Assembly (NCBI GenBank): GCA_023078685.1 | Contig: JALGAS010000003.1 | Location: 4,898,001-4,962,000, forward strand | Direction of reading: 5' to 3' | Length of the DNA stretch: 64,000 nt | Origin: Neopestalotiopsis rosae | Lineage: Eukaryota > Ascomycota > Sordariomycetes > Amphisphaeriales > Sporocadaceae | In this document: one piece after another, positions 29,585 through 41,133 of the stretch | How positions within the stretch are numbered: the stretch's first letter is position 1 | How the letters are laid out: each line of letters begins with the position of its first letter | Made by a program: the position numbers and the translations under genes | Notes under the pieces: model-generated | Told to the model about the DNA's origin: nothing | The model's input: only the letters and a program-made list of their open reading frames with translations | Database searches by the model: none

Positions 29585-32116
29585 CAACAACTTACGTGAT
29601 CGCTTTTTGGAGAAGATCGCGCAGATAATTAAACAGCTACTGAGCAGTAACAACTTTGAAGCAAGGCAAAACGTCTTGAAGGCTCTGCGGCTTGTGGCAT
29701 TTGCTCGGCGAGCTCTCAATGTGGAGGAATTGGCCCTCGCAGTCGTTTGTCCGCTCGATCGGGCAGTCGAGAAAGATGACTCTATACCAGATTTCGCATG
29801 TAATCTTGGTCGATTTTCTGGTGCGTTGTTGGAACTTGATGTCAGCAGAAATGTCCGGTTTGTTCACTCGTCAGCCATTGTGTACTTCACAAGAGCATAT
29901 CAGTCGGGTCCAAGCAGCATTTCCCCGGAACGAAGCATTCACATTGACTACAATGGAAGCCACCGCCTTCTCGCCCTGATTTCCCTATCTTATCTCTACT
30001 TCACAGTCAACCATGGACCCCTCTCTGGATCAAAAAGAGTGGTTGCTGATGTCACACAGCAGTCCAGGATGTATCCATTGCTGGACTATTGTTCGAAGTA
30101 TTGGAGCTTTCATGTTCTCGATTACCTCGACCGTGTGTCTAACTTTCCAGTTGACGTGGAAGACCTTGTTCTGATAGGACTAGCTTCTAAATTCATGTCA
30201 AAGCCACACGCAGTGATGACCTGGATCGAGGCTTGCTGGATGTTCAAGCGACCACCATCTATACGCTACGGTAGAGAAGATCCGTCATTGCAGAACCGCG
30301 GATATGATTTGAGGCACGACCCAGCCAAGGGTGTGTCGAAGGAACTCGCAATCGCAATGAGTAGTTTGAGCATGCTCGCCAAAGATTTATCCGAGCTCAA
30401 CAAGTCTTGGGCTCATGTCCTTTGCGAGGAGGCTTGTGAGATATGGGAGCCGAGCATACCAGCGTTTACAACCTCCATTTTCTGGCAAAGAGTATCTGGG
30501 AGCACCGTCACATCTTTCGGTGCAAACCTTGACACTCATCTGGTGTCAGTGTGTGTTCAAGTCGGATTGTCCTCAGACAGCAGCAACATGGCTATCGTGA
30601 GGATATGCTTTAACCGAAGGTTATTCTTCATATCTACCACTTATCAGCTAATTGTACTGAATCGTTGCAGGGACCGATTGAATCTTAGCGACGGATATGT
30701 CTTATTCGAACAGTGGAAGACGTCGCCGCAGGAGAAGCTATTCGAATTTCCAGTCCCGATTCCTAAGGGCTGTCTACTACCTTTCAAAGTCACATACCAA
30801 CAAGTCCAGAGCATAGAATCGGTCGACAACTCATTTGAATTTCCCGTTGCTATTAATCGGAATCTGACCCGGGTAGTAATGCCAGGTGGAGCGCTAAAAC
30901 TGACCAAGTTCCAAGGTGCAAAGACGCAGCTCTCTGCTTACAACTCCAGATTTCAGAGCATCGATTTCGTTGCCATTGCAGCAATGAACGCACCTCTAAA
31001 CTTGAAAGGGCCAGAAGACCTGACAACTTTCGATATTCAGATATCGGAGTCAGGAAAGTACCTCTTAGTTGTCCATAAATCAAAGGACTTGGTCCAGATA
31101 ACGCAGAAGGCCTCCTGTCAGATCCGTTTGGCAGTGGTCTATGTTGATCTACATAACGACGACGAGCGTTGCGAATCCGACTATCGATTTCTCAAGTCTC
31201 TCGCGCTCAAGCCGGGATTCAGCGGGGAAAACGACCAAGCCGATTCCACCATGCTCCTACACCCAACACTTCCGGTCGTCGTCGTAAAATATGCAGACTA
31301 TGTTGTAACTCGAAGCGCTTCAGAAGTAGTTCCGAAAGTTCGGACCAGTCGCCGTCGGCGTGGCAACGCTGGAGTGTGGGATATATCTAGTGGTGGTGAG
31401 TTAACAATATATTCATCTTACAAGGCGTGACTAAATCTTGATGGGCAGAATCAACTCCTCTTCGACATATTACCATCCCAAGTTATGCTCCATTATGTTT
31501 CGAAGATGATGGCAAAAGCTTTTACGGTATTGATCTGATATCACATCCTCAATGGGCGAGGGAATTACACTCGAACCAGCCATACACTACGCCGAGTAAT
31601 TTCAAGCGGCCTTTCGAGGCTGGAATTGTACAACGAAATGCCTCCGAGACTGCTATCCTTAGAGATACTCGCCCGCAGATCCACCAACAGGGAGCTGCTG
31701 TGACTTATCGTGATCGAAAAGCACAGCGAGGGGCGGTCATTGTCGACATGAATAACAATGGTGACGTCGTTCTGGGATCCTGTCGCGGCAATGGCGTCGC
31801 CGAAGCAGAACTCGTGACCCGCCTCCCGTGGGGAAGGATTCGAGATCGCGATGCAACCTTGTTAATGACGGAGGATGATAATCAGGTAAAACAGAGGCGA
31901 GTCCTGATCATGCCGAACAATGTGCCATTCAAAAGACACCACGCCTCGATATCGGAGGATGGTGGTGACAACGATTTCTCCTCGCCCTTTTTGCTCACGC
32001 GCGAAAGATCGTCCATCCCTACGGCTAGGTTCCCGATCCGTGGCAGGCTATCAAGTGGACAAGATCTTGCTGCAGAAGCACGAAAGCGTATTTGCTACCC
32101 TCAGGAGAGATATTGA
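29585..32116 (+). pseudogene. NACHT gene, C-terminal part, separated by the inversion
   Basis: From about 29585 the + strand reads NNLRDRFLEKIAQIIKQLL and ARQNVLKALRLVAFARRALNVEELALAVV, the winged-helix/helical segment that directly follows GLYEAI in NACHT proteins of this type. A long region without repeats I can name follows. Exon end 31395 joins exon start 31449 over a 53-nt intron (GTGAGT...GGCAG) and the frame runs on to TAA at 32116. About 825 residues in all. The C-terminal half has beta-rich, propeller-like composition but no clear WD, TPR or ankyrin repeats. The frame is intact, so the only visible defect of the locus is the inversion upstream. Confidence 0.68.
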
Positions 32117-32252
32117 AATGGGTGAAGCTTCATTTGAGATCTACAAAATGATGCAGAGATGCAGAAATTTTAATTTGTCACCAGACCTGAGAGAAGCAAG
32201 AACATCATCAACAGAAATGCTCAGTGGCTCATTCTATTTTATTGTTACTACG

Positions 32253-33165
32253 TCAAAGTCGACCGATGAAGCCAACGATTGGTGGCCGCCAGGAGGACTC
32301 CTCCCCCGGCTTGGACGAAACAGACACCAGTCCTTCATTTTCGTTCTCATCTGGCTGCATCAAATCTCGTACAAGTGCTCGCCCTTCTTCGCGCTCATCT
32401 TCCTTGTAGATACTGAGACCGTATGCCTGGAGGAACTTGTGCTCATTGCCCCAGTGCTTTTTCAGCCAGGCCTTTTCCTCCTTAGTATGGTCACCTCTTC
32501 CTGGATCAATGCCTGGTTCAACTTTCTGGACGACCGCAGCGACTGCTGCCTGTCGCTTCTCAAAGCGGATACGCTCTGGTTCGGGCCATATGAAACGGAT
32601 GCAATGGTAGACGCTTCTTCCATCGAATCGTGTCGGGGCCGTCACGGGCCCGCGGGGAGGTTTGCTGAGCCGTACCAAGGGCAATTTGCGGGACCCGATC
32701 TTTCGCATGAAGCAGACTTGCCTACCCCGCTGGTCAAGGATGGCGGCATCCTGGCCATTGCGGGCGGAGGACTCCTCATACTGCCATTTGTCTTCGCGCA
32801 AGTCGCCCAGGATGTTCAACCCGAGGCCGGGCACGTAGATGACGTTTTCCAGGCGCAGGACGTAGTGGGCATGACGTCCTCCCCGGTGCGGCGCGCGCTT
32901 GACCGGCAGGTCGACGGTCCCGACGCCCTCGGCTTGTATCTTTGGTGTCGTGAATGTCACTTGCAAAACATGCATGGGAAATAGTTTCAATATCTTGAAC
33001 CATCGCTTGTCGTTGCAGATGCTATCAAATTCACTGGTCACTCTCCTGCTCTCCCAATTCGTTCTTGGTGAACGTCGTTGGCGGCTATACTCACTGGGTT
33101 GAGTTGGGGTGAAAGGCTCAGTCAGAGCTGAGCCCCGTTAATTCTTCCAGGCTCATTTGCTTCAT
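32253..33165 (-). pseudogene. Domesticated Copia/TNT1-94-type beta-barrel domain protein with a broken 5' end
   Basis: The main exon (33045-32253) encodes about 264 residues: NDKRWFKILKLFP, VTFTTPKIQAEGVGTVDLPV, YVLRLENVIYVPGLGLNILG, then LVRLSKPPRGP, FIWPEPERIRFEKRQA, EEKAWLKKHWGNEHKFLQAY and GLSIYKEDEREEGRALVRDL. The first half resembles the beta-barrel domain before the GAG-pre-integrase of Copia/TNT1-94 Pol. The second half is a fungal-specific tail I associate with stand-alone host genes of this type. There is no integrase, RT or LTR. A 50-nt intron (33094-33046, GTGAGT...GCAG) joins it in phase to an upstream exon beginning MKQMSLEELTGLSSD at 33165, but a TGA at 33120-33118 interrupts that exon. 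Either the gene is dead or it starts elsewhere. It converges on the NACHT gene 3' end. Confidence 0.65.
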
Positions 33166-35544
33166 GTCTTGAACTTCGGTCTCGCTTTGAGAGCACCACT
33201 CTGCTGTGACTATGATCTCGATGAGATGGGGTTCATCAAAGTCAAGAAGCGACAAGACAACCAGAAAGAGAAAACATGATGGATAGATAGGATTCCATCC
33301 AAAGACTAGCGCAAACATCCACCCGGATAGTCTCCACTCATGAAACGTCACAGGGTAGTGCTCCGATATGTGATAGCGAGCAAGGGTCTAGATAGATCAG
33401 GGCAAGAGCGGAACCCGTCGCTTTGACATAGTATGATACTCTAATTCTCTGGCTGACTGATTCGCAAGGGGAAAGTAATGGATCGCGGATGTAGAGTTAG
33501 GGATATCCACCATCTAGCATCATGAGTTGTGGCAATGAATGACTGCAAAGTGCTTCATATACGTTTCCATAGATCAATCAAACTAGATACTCAATAATGG
33601 ACGTCGAGCTTCCGAAGACATTGCCAGCAGGGTTATGTTGATGTGTTACACCACGAGCAAACACTCTGGGTAGCCAATGGCAGCTGTCGGTAGTCTTCTG
33701 AACACTACAAGCCAGGTATGCTCATGTCGAGCCTGCGCGGCTCTTGTAACATTATATCTTTTCGTTCAGCAAAGCTTGGATTGACATCAAGTCAAGCGGC
33801 ATGCGTGCCTGAAATCGCTTTGGTTCATCAAACGTGAAGAGACACGGAGCTATAGGGGAACACTTTTCTAGAAGAATTTCCACAGGCACAAGCCACGTGC
33901 TTATTTTAGATATTGTTTGAAACGAGCAGATTCTCTACTGGAAATCATTTTCCTGAAATAGACATACGTGCGTATGAGTTAAGGGCATTATCTGGGAAGT
34001 TGAACAAATTTAGGCGCCGACACAATACTGGTATCGTATTCTGACTTGAGTGCGCCCTTTTCTCGGGAAATATTGGTTGCAGGCATAATAATAGATCCTC
34101 AACCGGCCGAAAAAAACCTGTTTGCGACGAAATATCACTCAATGAGTTGAGTTGCAAGAGACTCGTTGACTGTGGATCAAACTGGCGCAACATGGTTTCA
34201 GAGAAGCTCTATAGAACAAGTCTGGACGCATCCATTTTTGTTTCATGATCAACTGCCGTGTCTTTTGTCCTTAATTATAAAAGTTCCCGTTGGACTCACT
34301 CGCTGTTTCTATTCGTTCTGCGGCAGATTGGTCCTTTGCGACAAATAATCGAATCAGGAAAGAATCGCGTGCCCAAATTTGCGATATATCGTGAATATCA
34401 CTATCTACATGGTTTTTTTCCGATCAATTATCCTACTGACTTTACCAGGCTAAAAGTGCCATTTGGTGCCTAAAAAAGCAGTGACAGGAACAAGAAATGC
34501 ATATTTTCACCATGACTGGCGGCGCGTAGTAAATAGCCAACACATGGGGTTTCCATCAAACAAAGTCACGTTCGGCTTTTCGGCTGCTCTCCGACATTCA
34601 GAGGTCACTCAGATAACGTGATTTGGCCGTTGGAGAATATAAATTGTCAGCTTTGGCCCGTTGGACCTTTATATTAGCATTGTGCCGAGCCGATTAAAAC
34701 ATGGGAAGAAAATGCGTAGGCCAGCCAATAAAAAGGACGAGAGAAGATGATCTTGGCATATTATACTTTGCCTTCCTGCAACTCGTCCGTCCGGACGACG
34801 AAGCCAAAGGGACCACCCGCCGTTTTCGTACGTAACAAATCAAGGAGAAGCGGGTGGCGATTTAGGGTTATTGAGAATGTCTCGCGTAACACTTAATTGA
34901 GGCCATGTCAGCGCCACGTGCCGGTAACCACTCTTATGTAGTTTTAACTTGAGACTTGAATACTCAGTCTCCATTGTACCCATAAGGCCATCAGCTACTG
35001 CAAAGAGAGTAGACTGGGTGACATCTTGACCACCGCCACAAGATTGGAGGATCCACAACTAATGCACTTTTTCGATATGGGATCCTCAGTGCAAGGAGTC
35101 TTTATGGAAGTGAGTCCCGTCCTTTGACGGCCACTTACTGTGTATTTATGACAGCTTCAAGGGTTGTCAAATTATTGAATTATCAATGCATCCTACTATC
35201 GCGTACTTGGCTATACACAACATCACTTGTTTACCAATGCTGTTGCAAGGTCTTTATCAAGATTTAAAAAAGCACGACTTTTCTCCAATACAACCATTTT
35301 CAAGGGGGAGCAATACAATCATCTCACGCATTGAATGTTTAAACATTCCCCAGCAGGTTGAAAGGGTTGGTTCGGAAAACCAACCGATACGACACAGCGC
35401 TGAAGTCCTGGCTGAGACATCAAATTTCATTGGACTGGAAAAGGCTCCTCCCCAGTTGCGTATTGGCTACATGCGGCCGCACAGGTCAAACCAGGGTATA
35501 ACCTTAAGTAGGTATACACGTAACGTAATCCCCAACGGCTTTTC
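33166..35544. other. Gene-poor accessory spacer
   Basis: 33351-33166 on the minus strand continues open and hydrophobic (WMFALVFGWNPIYPSCFLFLVV... split here) after an acceptor-like CTATCTAG at about 33404, perhaps an exon of the broken neighbour. The rest, to 35544, is AT-rich with short overlapping frames only. I see no transposon ends. Confidence 0.3.
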
Positions 35545-35998
35545 ATGGTCCTGCCTTTTAATGGATTGATAACTACTTTTGGGTCTGTTCACCGTACCTT
35601 GAACGGCGAGGTACTCGAACACTTATCCATGCCGTTGAAAGTATCCAACCCTGCCGACATGTGGATGTCTCTACGAGATGAAGCAGCAGAAATCATGTAA
35701 GGTAGCAGTTTCAATGGTTGACAACCATGAGCTGATCAATAAGTAAGCTCAACCCCCATCACTGCCACTAGCAAGCCTAACGATCAGGTTTGACATTCCG
35801 TTCCCCGGACTTGAGCTGAATGACCACAATACCACACCCGCGGACACTCTTCCTAATAACAAGCCTGAATTTGATCACTGGGTATCGTCGTTCTCTTGGG
35901 GCTTGCAGTCCGAACGAGTTACTCTACTGCTGGCCACAAGCATTGGTCAGATCTTCCGGTCTTCTCTGGGTTTTCATATTCCATCACGGTCTCATTGA
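35545..35998 (+). CDS. Short two-exon protein of unknown function
   Basis: Exons 35545-35696 and 35788-35998 join over a 91-nt intron (GTAAGG...GATCAG) to give 120 residues. The composition is protein-like: VLPFNGLITTFGSVHRTLNG, DMWMSLRDEAAEIM, FDIPFPGLELNDHN, WVSSFSWGLQSERVTLLL. No signal peptide or membrane helix. It ends only 22 nt before the bZIP start, so it may be an upstream exon of that gene, an independent small gene, or the remnant of a longer one (the frame after the stop stays partly open). No family recognised. Confidence 0.35.
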
Positions 35999-36020
35999 CC
36001 TTCGAGGGTCAATTGCCTTC

Positions 36021-37142
36021 ATGGAATCATACAGAGCTATCATGTCAAGCAGCTACGAAACGTCATCCCGTCATGGAGGTCAAGATCCATACACTATTGA
36101 CTACACTGGATCACACAATCACTTTGCAATAATAGGTTTTTCAACGATAAATGACACTCCAACGTTCCCCCCTGTTGGATACTCTAACATTGGTGACTAT
36201 GGATACAATTGTGTGGCAGCGGAGTCTGCTGCTAAAAGTTCTAGACCGATTTACGTGAGTTCATCTTGGTGGCACTATCCAGACAACACTCTGCCCGACC
36301 TCACTCGACTCCTCTCTACTTCAACATGATAGCTCAACGTCACTTTTTGGAAAGCGGTGCTGATCCAACGCCCGCAGAACGTACAATTCTCTGACTTCTT
36401 GTTTCAACAAAGTCAACTCCTGACAGAAACACCGACACCCCAGCAATTCCAGCTCACCAGGAACCAAGAATATCAAAGTACGGGGCATGAGACACCCGGC
36501 GATGCTTACACTGCGGAGCCGCTCCCTGACCACTCCCCTTCGAAAGTTTGGTCAAGCCCCTTTTGTAGCCCGTCGCCTATTACCCCTGTTACCGAAACCA
36601 TCAAGGGTGATTTCAACATGAATGGAGGTCACGCTACTCTACGCCGACACAGCTTCATACAGCGGCAGAGCATCATCAGTGACTGTGGCAGTGGAGCTGC
36701 GTCACCTGGCGCAATGGACTCGCCGTACAGCAGTAGTAATAACAATTCCTACTTTGGCACCATTTCATCATTGCAGAGCAACATCTCGTCGCCCGCTTCT
36801 GCAGCACCATCTGGTACAATCCTACTACCACCACCGCCGCCGCCACCACACCCACGAGGAGGTCAGGAAGGCATCGTTATCGTGTCCATGCAACAGCACG
36901 AGCGCAGCCGGCAAAAGAACCGCGCGGCCGCTGCCCGGTGCCGCGAAAAGACGCGCCACTACGCCGACCAGCTGCGCGGGCGGGAGCGCGACCTGTCGTC
37001 GCAGAAGGCGGTCCTGACGGCGTGCGTCGCGGACCTGCGGGACGAGGTGCTGGCGCTCAAGAACGAGATCTTGCGGCACAGCGGTTGCGATTGCGATCAT
37101 ATTCAAAAGTACTTGACTGCCGCCGCGAATTCAATCGCTTGA
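36021..37142 (+). CDS. bZIP transcription factor (ATF/CREB-like)
   Basis: Exons 36021-36254 and 36333-37142 join in phase 0 over a 78-nt intron (GTGAGT...GATAG), 347 residues. The N-terminal two thirds are disordered Ser/Pro/Gln-rich activation-type sequence with a polyproline run. The basic region at about 268-288 (SRQKNRAAAARCREKTRHYA) has the invariant N-x7-R spacing. The zipper follows with hydrophobic heptad positions (LRGRERDLSSQKAVL, VADLRDEVLALKNEIL) and then GCDCDHIQKYL, a CxC tail seen in fungal ATF-like factors. Nuclear DNA-binding regulator, probably of stress or development. Target genes cannot be inferred. The start at 36021 is the first ATG in frame; 36042 is an alternative. 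Confidence 0.8.
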
Positions 37143-38385
37143 GAGTTCAGAATCAAGGTGTTCTCCCTCCTGGATTAAAGGGACATTGGGCGGAACGATA
37201 TCAGGCTGTAGCGATTTTCCTTTTTCTTATCATTAGTCGTCTAGCACTTGTTGAAGATATCTTTTGATTTCCTGGCGGAAAGGGTTCACAAATTTGGGCG
37301 CAGGCGGGCGGACCACGGGTCTTCTTATTTGAGACGATTACTTCTGCAGCCTCTCCATGCCGAGCGCGATAGCGAAATTCTCCATGACACATGGGTTTTC
37401 CCCATTCAACTCCGCGTACTTAAACAATTAAAATTTGTTACGAGGAAAGATGAAACTTCATTGAGGCTGGTAAATATCTAGGAATGTGTTATGATCAGTC
37501 CGAGTACCTATAGTCGAGTCACAGGGGCGTTTGCTGAAGCGGCATCGCGTAAAGGAAATTTGTTGACCTCCTCTTGTAGCCGTGGCTGACCGCCGTGCGC
37601 CCCCTTCGCGAGGGTTAAAAATGCAGTGAAATTCTGTCTGATCAGTATTCATGTGACCTCTCTGGACCCCTACCGTACGCACTGCCGTTTGCCCTTCACT
37701 GCAATTTCAACCCATGCGAAGGGAGCAAAGCCGACCTATGGGAATTTGAGATCGAATTCAATGACATTCCAATAAATGCGCGATGATCCATTCTCATATG
37801 TTGTTAACGCTCTCTCTATAGTGAGTTGCCCCAGGTCAAGTGCTGCAGCTCATATATCGACGGCTCCAGCAAAACAAAAAATTGGATCCCCCGCAAACCT
37901 CGGCTGGTACCGAGGTGCCATTCTGGACTCACCTGGACCCCCAAAACCACCAGACCCCGGGAATCGCTAATGCAAGGTTTGGGCCGGGTTGTTAGGCAAG
38001 GTAAGCAAGCTCCTCTCTCTCTTCTCTCTAGTTCCAATTGCCGATGCGTCTTTCATCATTCATCAATTCTTGTCAATCTCATCTCATTAATTCCAACTCA
38101 CAGCTATTTACTTTCAAGACCAGATAAGCGCTGCAGCAGCTCGCTAGTATATTTATCAATACGACAGCAAGCGAGTAGTAACCCAGCCAAAGACTCGTGG
38201 GACTAGTGGCGGGCGATATTGACATAACATCAATCACAAGCCACGCGCACTTCACCCGCAACAGCCGATATACGAACACCTCGGCAGGGACAACCAGAAG
38301 GCAAAAGACGAAAAGAAGATCTGAGCTGCAAACCCAGATCTCAACAACAGAGCGAATAAACTCATAAAATCAAAAGATCAGCGCA
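37143..38385. other. Divergent-looking spacer with pex4 promoter
   Basis: 1.24 kb between bZIP and pex4. Purine-rich leader just before the pex4 ATG. A stretch at 37850-37975 stays open in two + frames but shows no convincing domain. No RNA gene seen. Confidence 0.35.
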
Positions 38386-39130
38386 ATGTCCACAGTATCA
38401 TCAGGGTCAAGCTCGCGCAGCGCCAGCAAGCGCCTGCTGAAAGAGCTCGCGGCGTGGGCAAAGGAGGCGCCGACCGAGTCGGGCATTGAGAGGCTCGGCC
38501 CCGTCAGCGAGGACGAGCTCCTGCACTGGGAGGCTGTGGTGAATGGCCGGGGAATCGGCGGCGGCTACGATGGTAGGTTGATCCCTCGTCCTCTCCCTTC
38601 ATTTCGTATTTCGTGCTCTAGGGTCTATTACCAATCCAGACTCTATGAATGCGAATTCTGCTTCCGAAGCAAGATGAGATCTCTGGCAGGGAGAGGTTTG
38701 CCTTGGGCCTTTCTACCGTGGAGGCACAGATCGCCAATCCAACTCAATGGAGTTTATTCCACGATATTCTCAAGATACGCTTGCTAATTCAGAGAGAAAA
38801 ACAGAAGGCCGCTGGCTCCTAAAGATCCAGATCCCCGCCACCTACCCCCTGGCACCGCCACAGATCACGTTCGCCACGCCCGTGGTGCACGCCAACGTGG
38901 CCCTGCGCACGGGGGAGGTGTGCCTGGACCTGCTCAAGGACGCCTGGACGCCCGCGTACAGCGTGCTCGAGTGCGTGCGCGCCGTCCGCACCCTGCTGTC
39001 CTACCCCGAGACGGACTCGCCCCTCAACGTCGACGTGGCCGCCCTCGTGCGCGCCGGCGACCGCGTGGGCGCCCGGCGGCTCGTCGAGTTTTGGTGTTCG
39101 GATCCTGATGGGCGGTATGATGGTCCGTGA
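38386..39130 (+). CDS. pex4: Pex4-type peroxisomal ubiquitin-conjugating enzyme
   Basis: Exons 38386-38572 and 38805-39130 join over a 232-nt intron (GTAGGT, branch GCTAAT, CAG), 170 residues, a normal single-domain E2 length. After a Ser-rich start come the E2 helix 1 (ASKRLLKELAAW), the sheet region (GRWLLKIQIPATYPLAPP), and the active-site loop GEVCLDLL with catalytic Cys102, then KDAWTPAYSVLECVRAVRTLL and ETDSPLNVDVAALV. The combination CLDLLK-WTPAYS and DSPLNVD is typical of Pex4, which monoubiquitinates the import receptor Pex5 on the peroxisome membrane with its anchor Pex22. Oddity: the HPN triad before the Cys reads HAN here. Confidence 0.88.
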
Positions 39131-39994
39131 AAAAGTTTCCTAAGTATTTCTCTCTTTATAGTTTCCGACGTGGCAGATTACCAGAGCTGGAGCGCCGCAG
39201 AGAGTTGAGATATCACGGCATAGCTTTGTGACTTTCCCCAGATGTGGACCTGATGATGGTTCAGCAGTCTATTGCCTGGTGGATCTGCGAGCAGAGGTGG
39301 GAAGATCTGATCATGGATGGACGGGCCGTGCCCAAAGAATGGCCGAAATTGCACAGCAAATGTCTTTGTGTACTGTATATGAGCGGGTTGTGTTTATTGA
39401 AAATGTTCATCTCGGCGTGATGTGGAAAAGATATATCCACCATGGTTCCAGCGGCAAGAGTATCCTATTTCCCTCCATAAGAGGGATCTTCCCTTTACAA
39501 ATACAATATCGACGGTGTTAAATCCCATCAGAAAAACAGGGCGTTTTGAATCCTGCATTGGAATCGCATTTACTTCTCTTACACACTTCAGACTTCACAT
39601 TAATATCATTCTTTCTTTTTTCTTTTTTGGCAAAAAAATCAATTCGATTGCGACCGCAGAACCCGTGCGGTGGCCCACGAAGAAACACCTGTCTATGCGG
39701 CCTTATGTTTTTATCTTATAATCATACAATGCTCCGCGCCGAATCCCGCATTCCGCCATCATACCCAAGCCTACAGATTTGATGCTGCAGGAGAGCAGAC
39801 AGGGGCCCCAGTCGCCATTTTCTCCTTGGCACCGTGACTATTTCCTGTCGATGAAGGGTCGGCCAATGTCGTCTCTCATGTCGGACGCGCATATTCCAAG
39901 CTTGTAATGGCGCGAATGTCGTATGAAATCATGACGGGGGGAGAATCCCGTCAGAGCCAGAATAATACTGACTAGTATCGAGTCAATGCTCACT
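39131..39994. other. Convergent intergenic spacer
   Basis: Shared 3' flank of pex4 (+) and anp1 (-). A pyrimidine/T-rich stretch lies near 39610-39640. No gene supported. Confidence 0.4.
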
Positions 39995-41133
39995 CTACTC
40001 GTTGTAGTGGTATACCTGTTCAATGAGTCAGCATGAAATGTATGCGCAATAATGACAATCTGCGTTACCTTGTAATTCGGCAGACCCGTCGACTGATATC
40101 CCAACCTCTTGGCCATTTTGGCGAAACCCTCCGTCTCAATGAGGTGATAGAACGGGAATGGTGGGAACATTGCTCCATCTCGGTGAACCTCTGCTCTGAC
40201 CATCAAGGCTGTTCCTCCTACTCCATCCAAATCAACCTCTGCGCGAACGTCGTTCTTGTTGTCCAACTCCATATATGCCATCAAGGTTCGATACGTCGGT
40301 AGCTCTGCATAGCCTTCGAGCAAGAGTTCATCGTTGCCCATCTTATTTCCAAGCTCCTGAGCCGTGACACTGTCTTGCCAGCTGTTAAAGTCGTAGGCTC
40401 TTTCGGCCGCATTTCCATGATCATCGGTAAATCTCTGGAAGCAGTTCGGAACAATGACGGGCTTATCGTGGGCGGCAAGATCTTGGATCAGGGAATGCGG
40501 CGTCTCAATAATGTCAGAATCGAGCCAGAGCACCCAAGACGTGTCTGGGCCGAGTGTGGTGAAGAGAAGCGAATTGCGCGCCCGGGACATGGAGGCGCGT
40601 CGCTCCTTTTGGTTTTGTAGCTTGTGTCTCTCTGCTTCGTCCTGCGACGCCAATGGGGGGTCAAAGTCTTGTCGCTCGATGATGACCCGTCGGAATCGGT
40701 CCTTGGCGGGTCCTTTCTGGGCCTTTGTGACGGCAGCCTGCAGAGCTGATGTGGCAGCATTTCCTTCCTTGTTCTTGGGCAGGATGAAACCCAGAGTGAT
40801 GAGCTCGTGGGGATAGTTGAGCTTCATCAGGTTCTCCCAGTACTCGTCGTAGAAGCGAGCCATGGGAGTGAGGATGAGCACATGTTCGCGGTTCGCGGCA
40901 GGGTCGCTGGTGATGGTGATGTGGTTGAGATTGAAGCGCTGCACATCGCGCCTAATGTGTTGCACAGTCGACTTGGGCGCAGGCTTTGCCGGGCGGTGCT
41001 TGTGTGTGCTTGAATGCGAGCTCGAGCCCGAGCCTGATAAGAAGTAGATGATGAAGAGGCAGAGGACGGCGCCGATTGCTACAGTCAGGTAGTTCGTCCT
41101 CCGCATGCGAACCGGCCCCAAAGGGCGCGCCAT
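39995..41133 (-). CDS. anp1: Anp1/Mnn9-family mannosyltransferase subunit (GT62)
   Basis: Exon 1 (41133-40069) and a 21-nt last exon (40015-39995) join over a 53-nt intron (GTAACG, branch GCTGAC, CAG), 361 residues. It is a type II Golgi protein: short basic N-terminus (MARPLGPVRMRR), one signal-anchor helix (TVAIGAVLCLFIIYFL), Ser/His-rich stem, then the GT62 catalytic domain with HVLILTPMARFYDEYWENL, SWVLWLDSDIIETP (DxD-type motif), PVIVPNCF and GGTALMVRAEVHRDG. The protein belongs to the mannan polymerase complex that extends the alpha-1,6-mannose backbone of N-glycans and cell-wall mannan. The start is the ATG at 41133; upstream codons are open but lack an ATG. The assignment to Anp1 rather than Mnn9 or Van1 rests on the N-terminal wording and is less sure than the family. 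Confidence 0.87.

Noticed and set aside
37850..37990. A YIDGS-like word suggesting a retroelement RNase H fragment
   Set aside because: Only one short match, no flanking catalytic residues, frame closes quickly.
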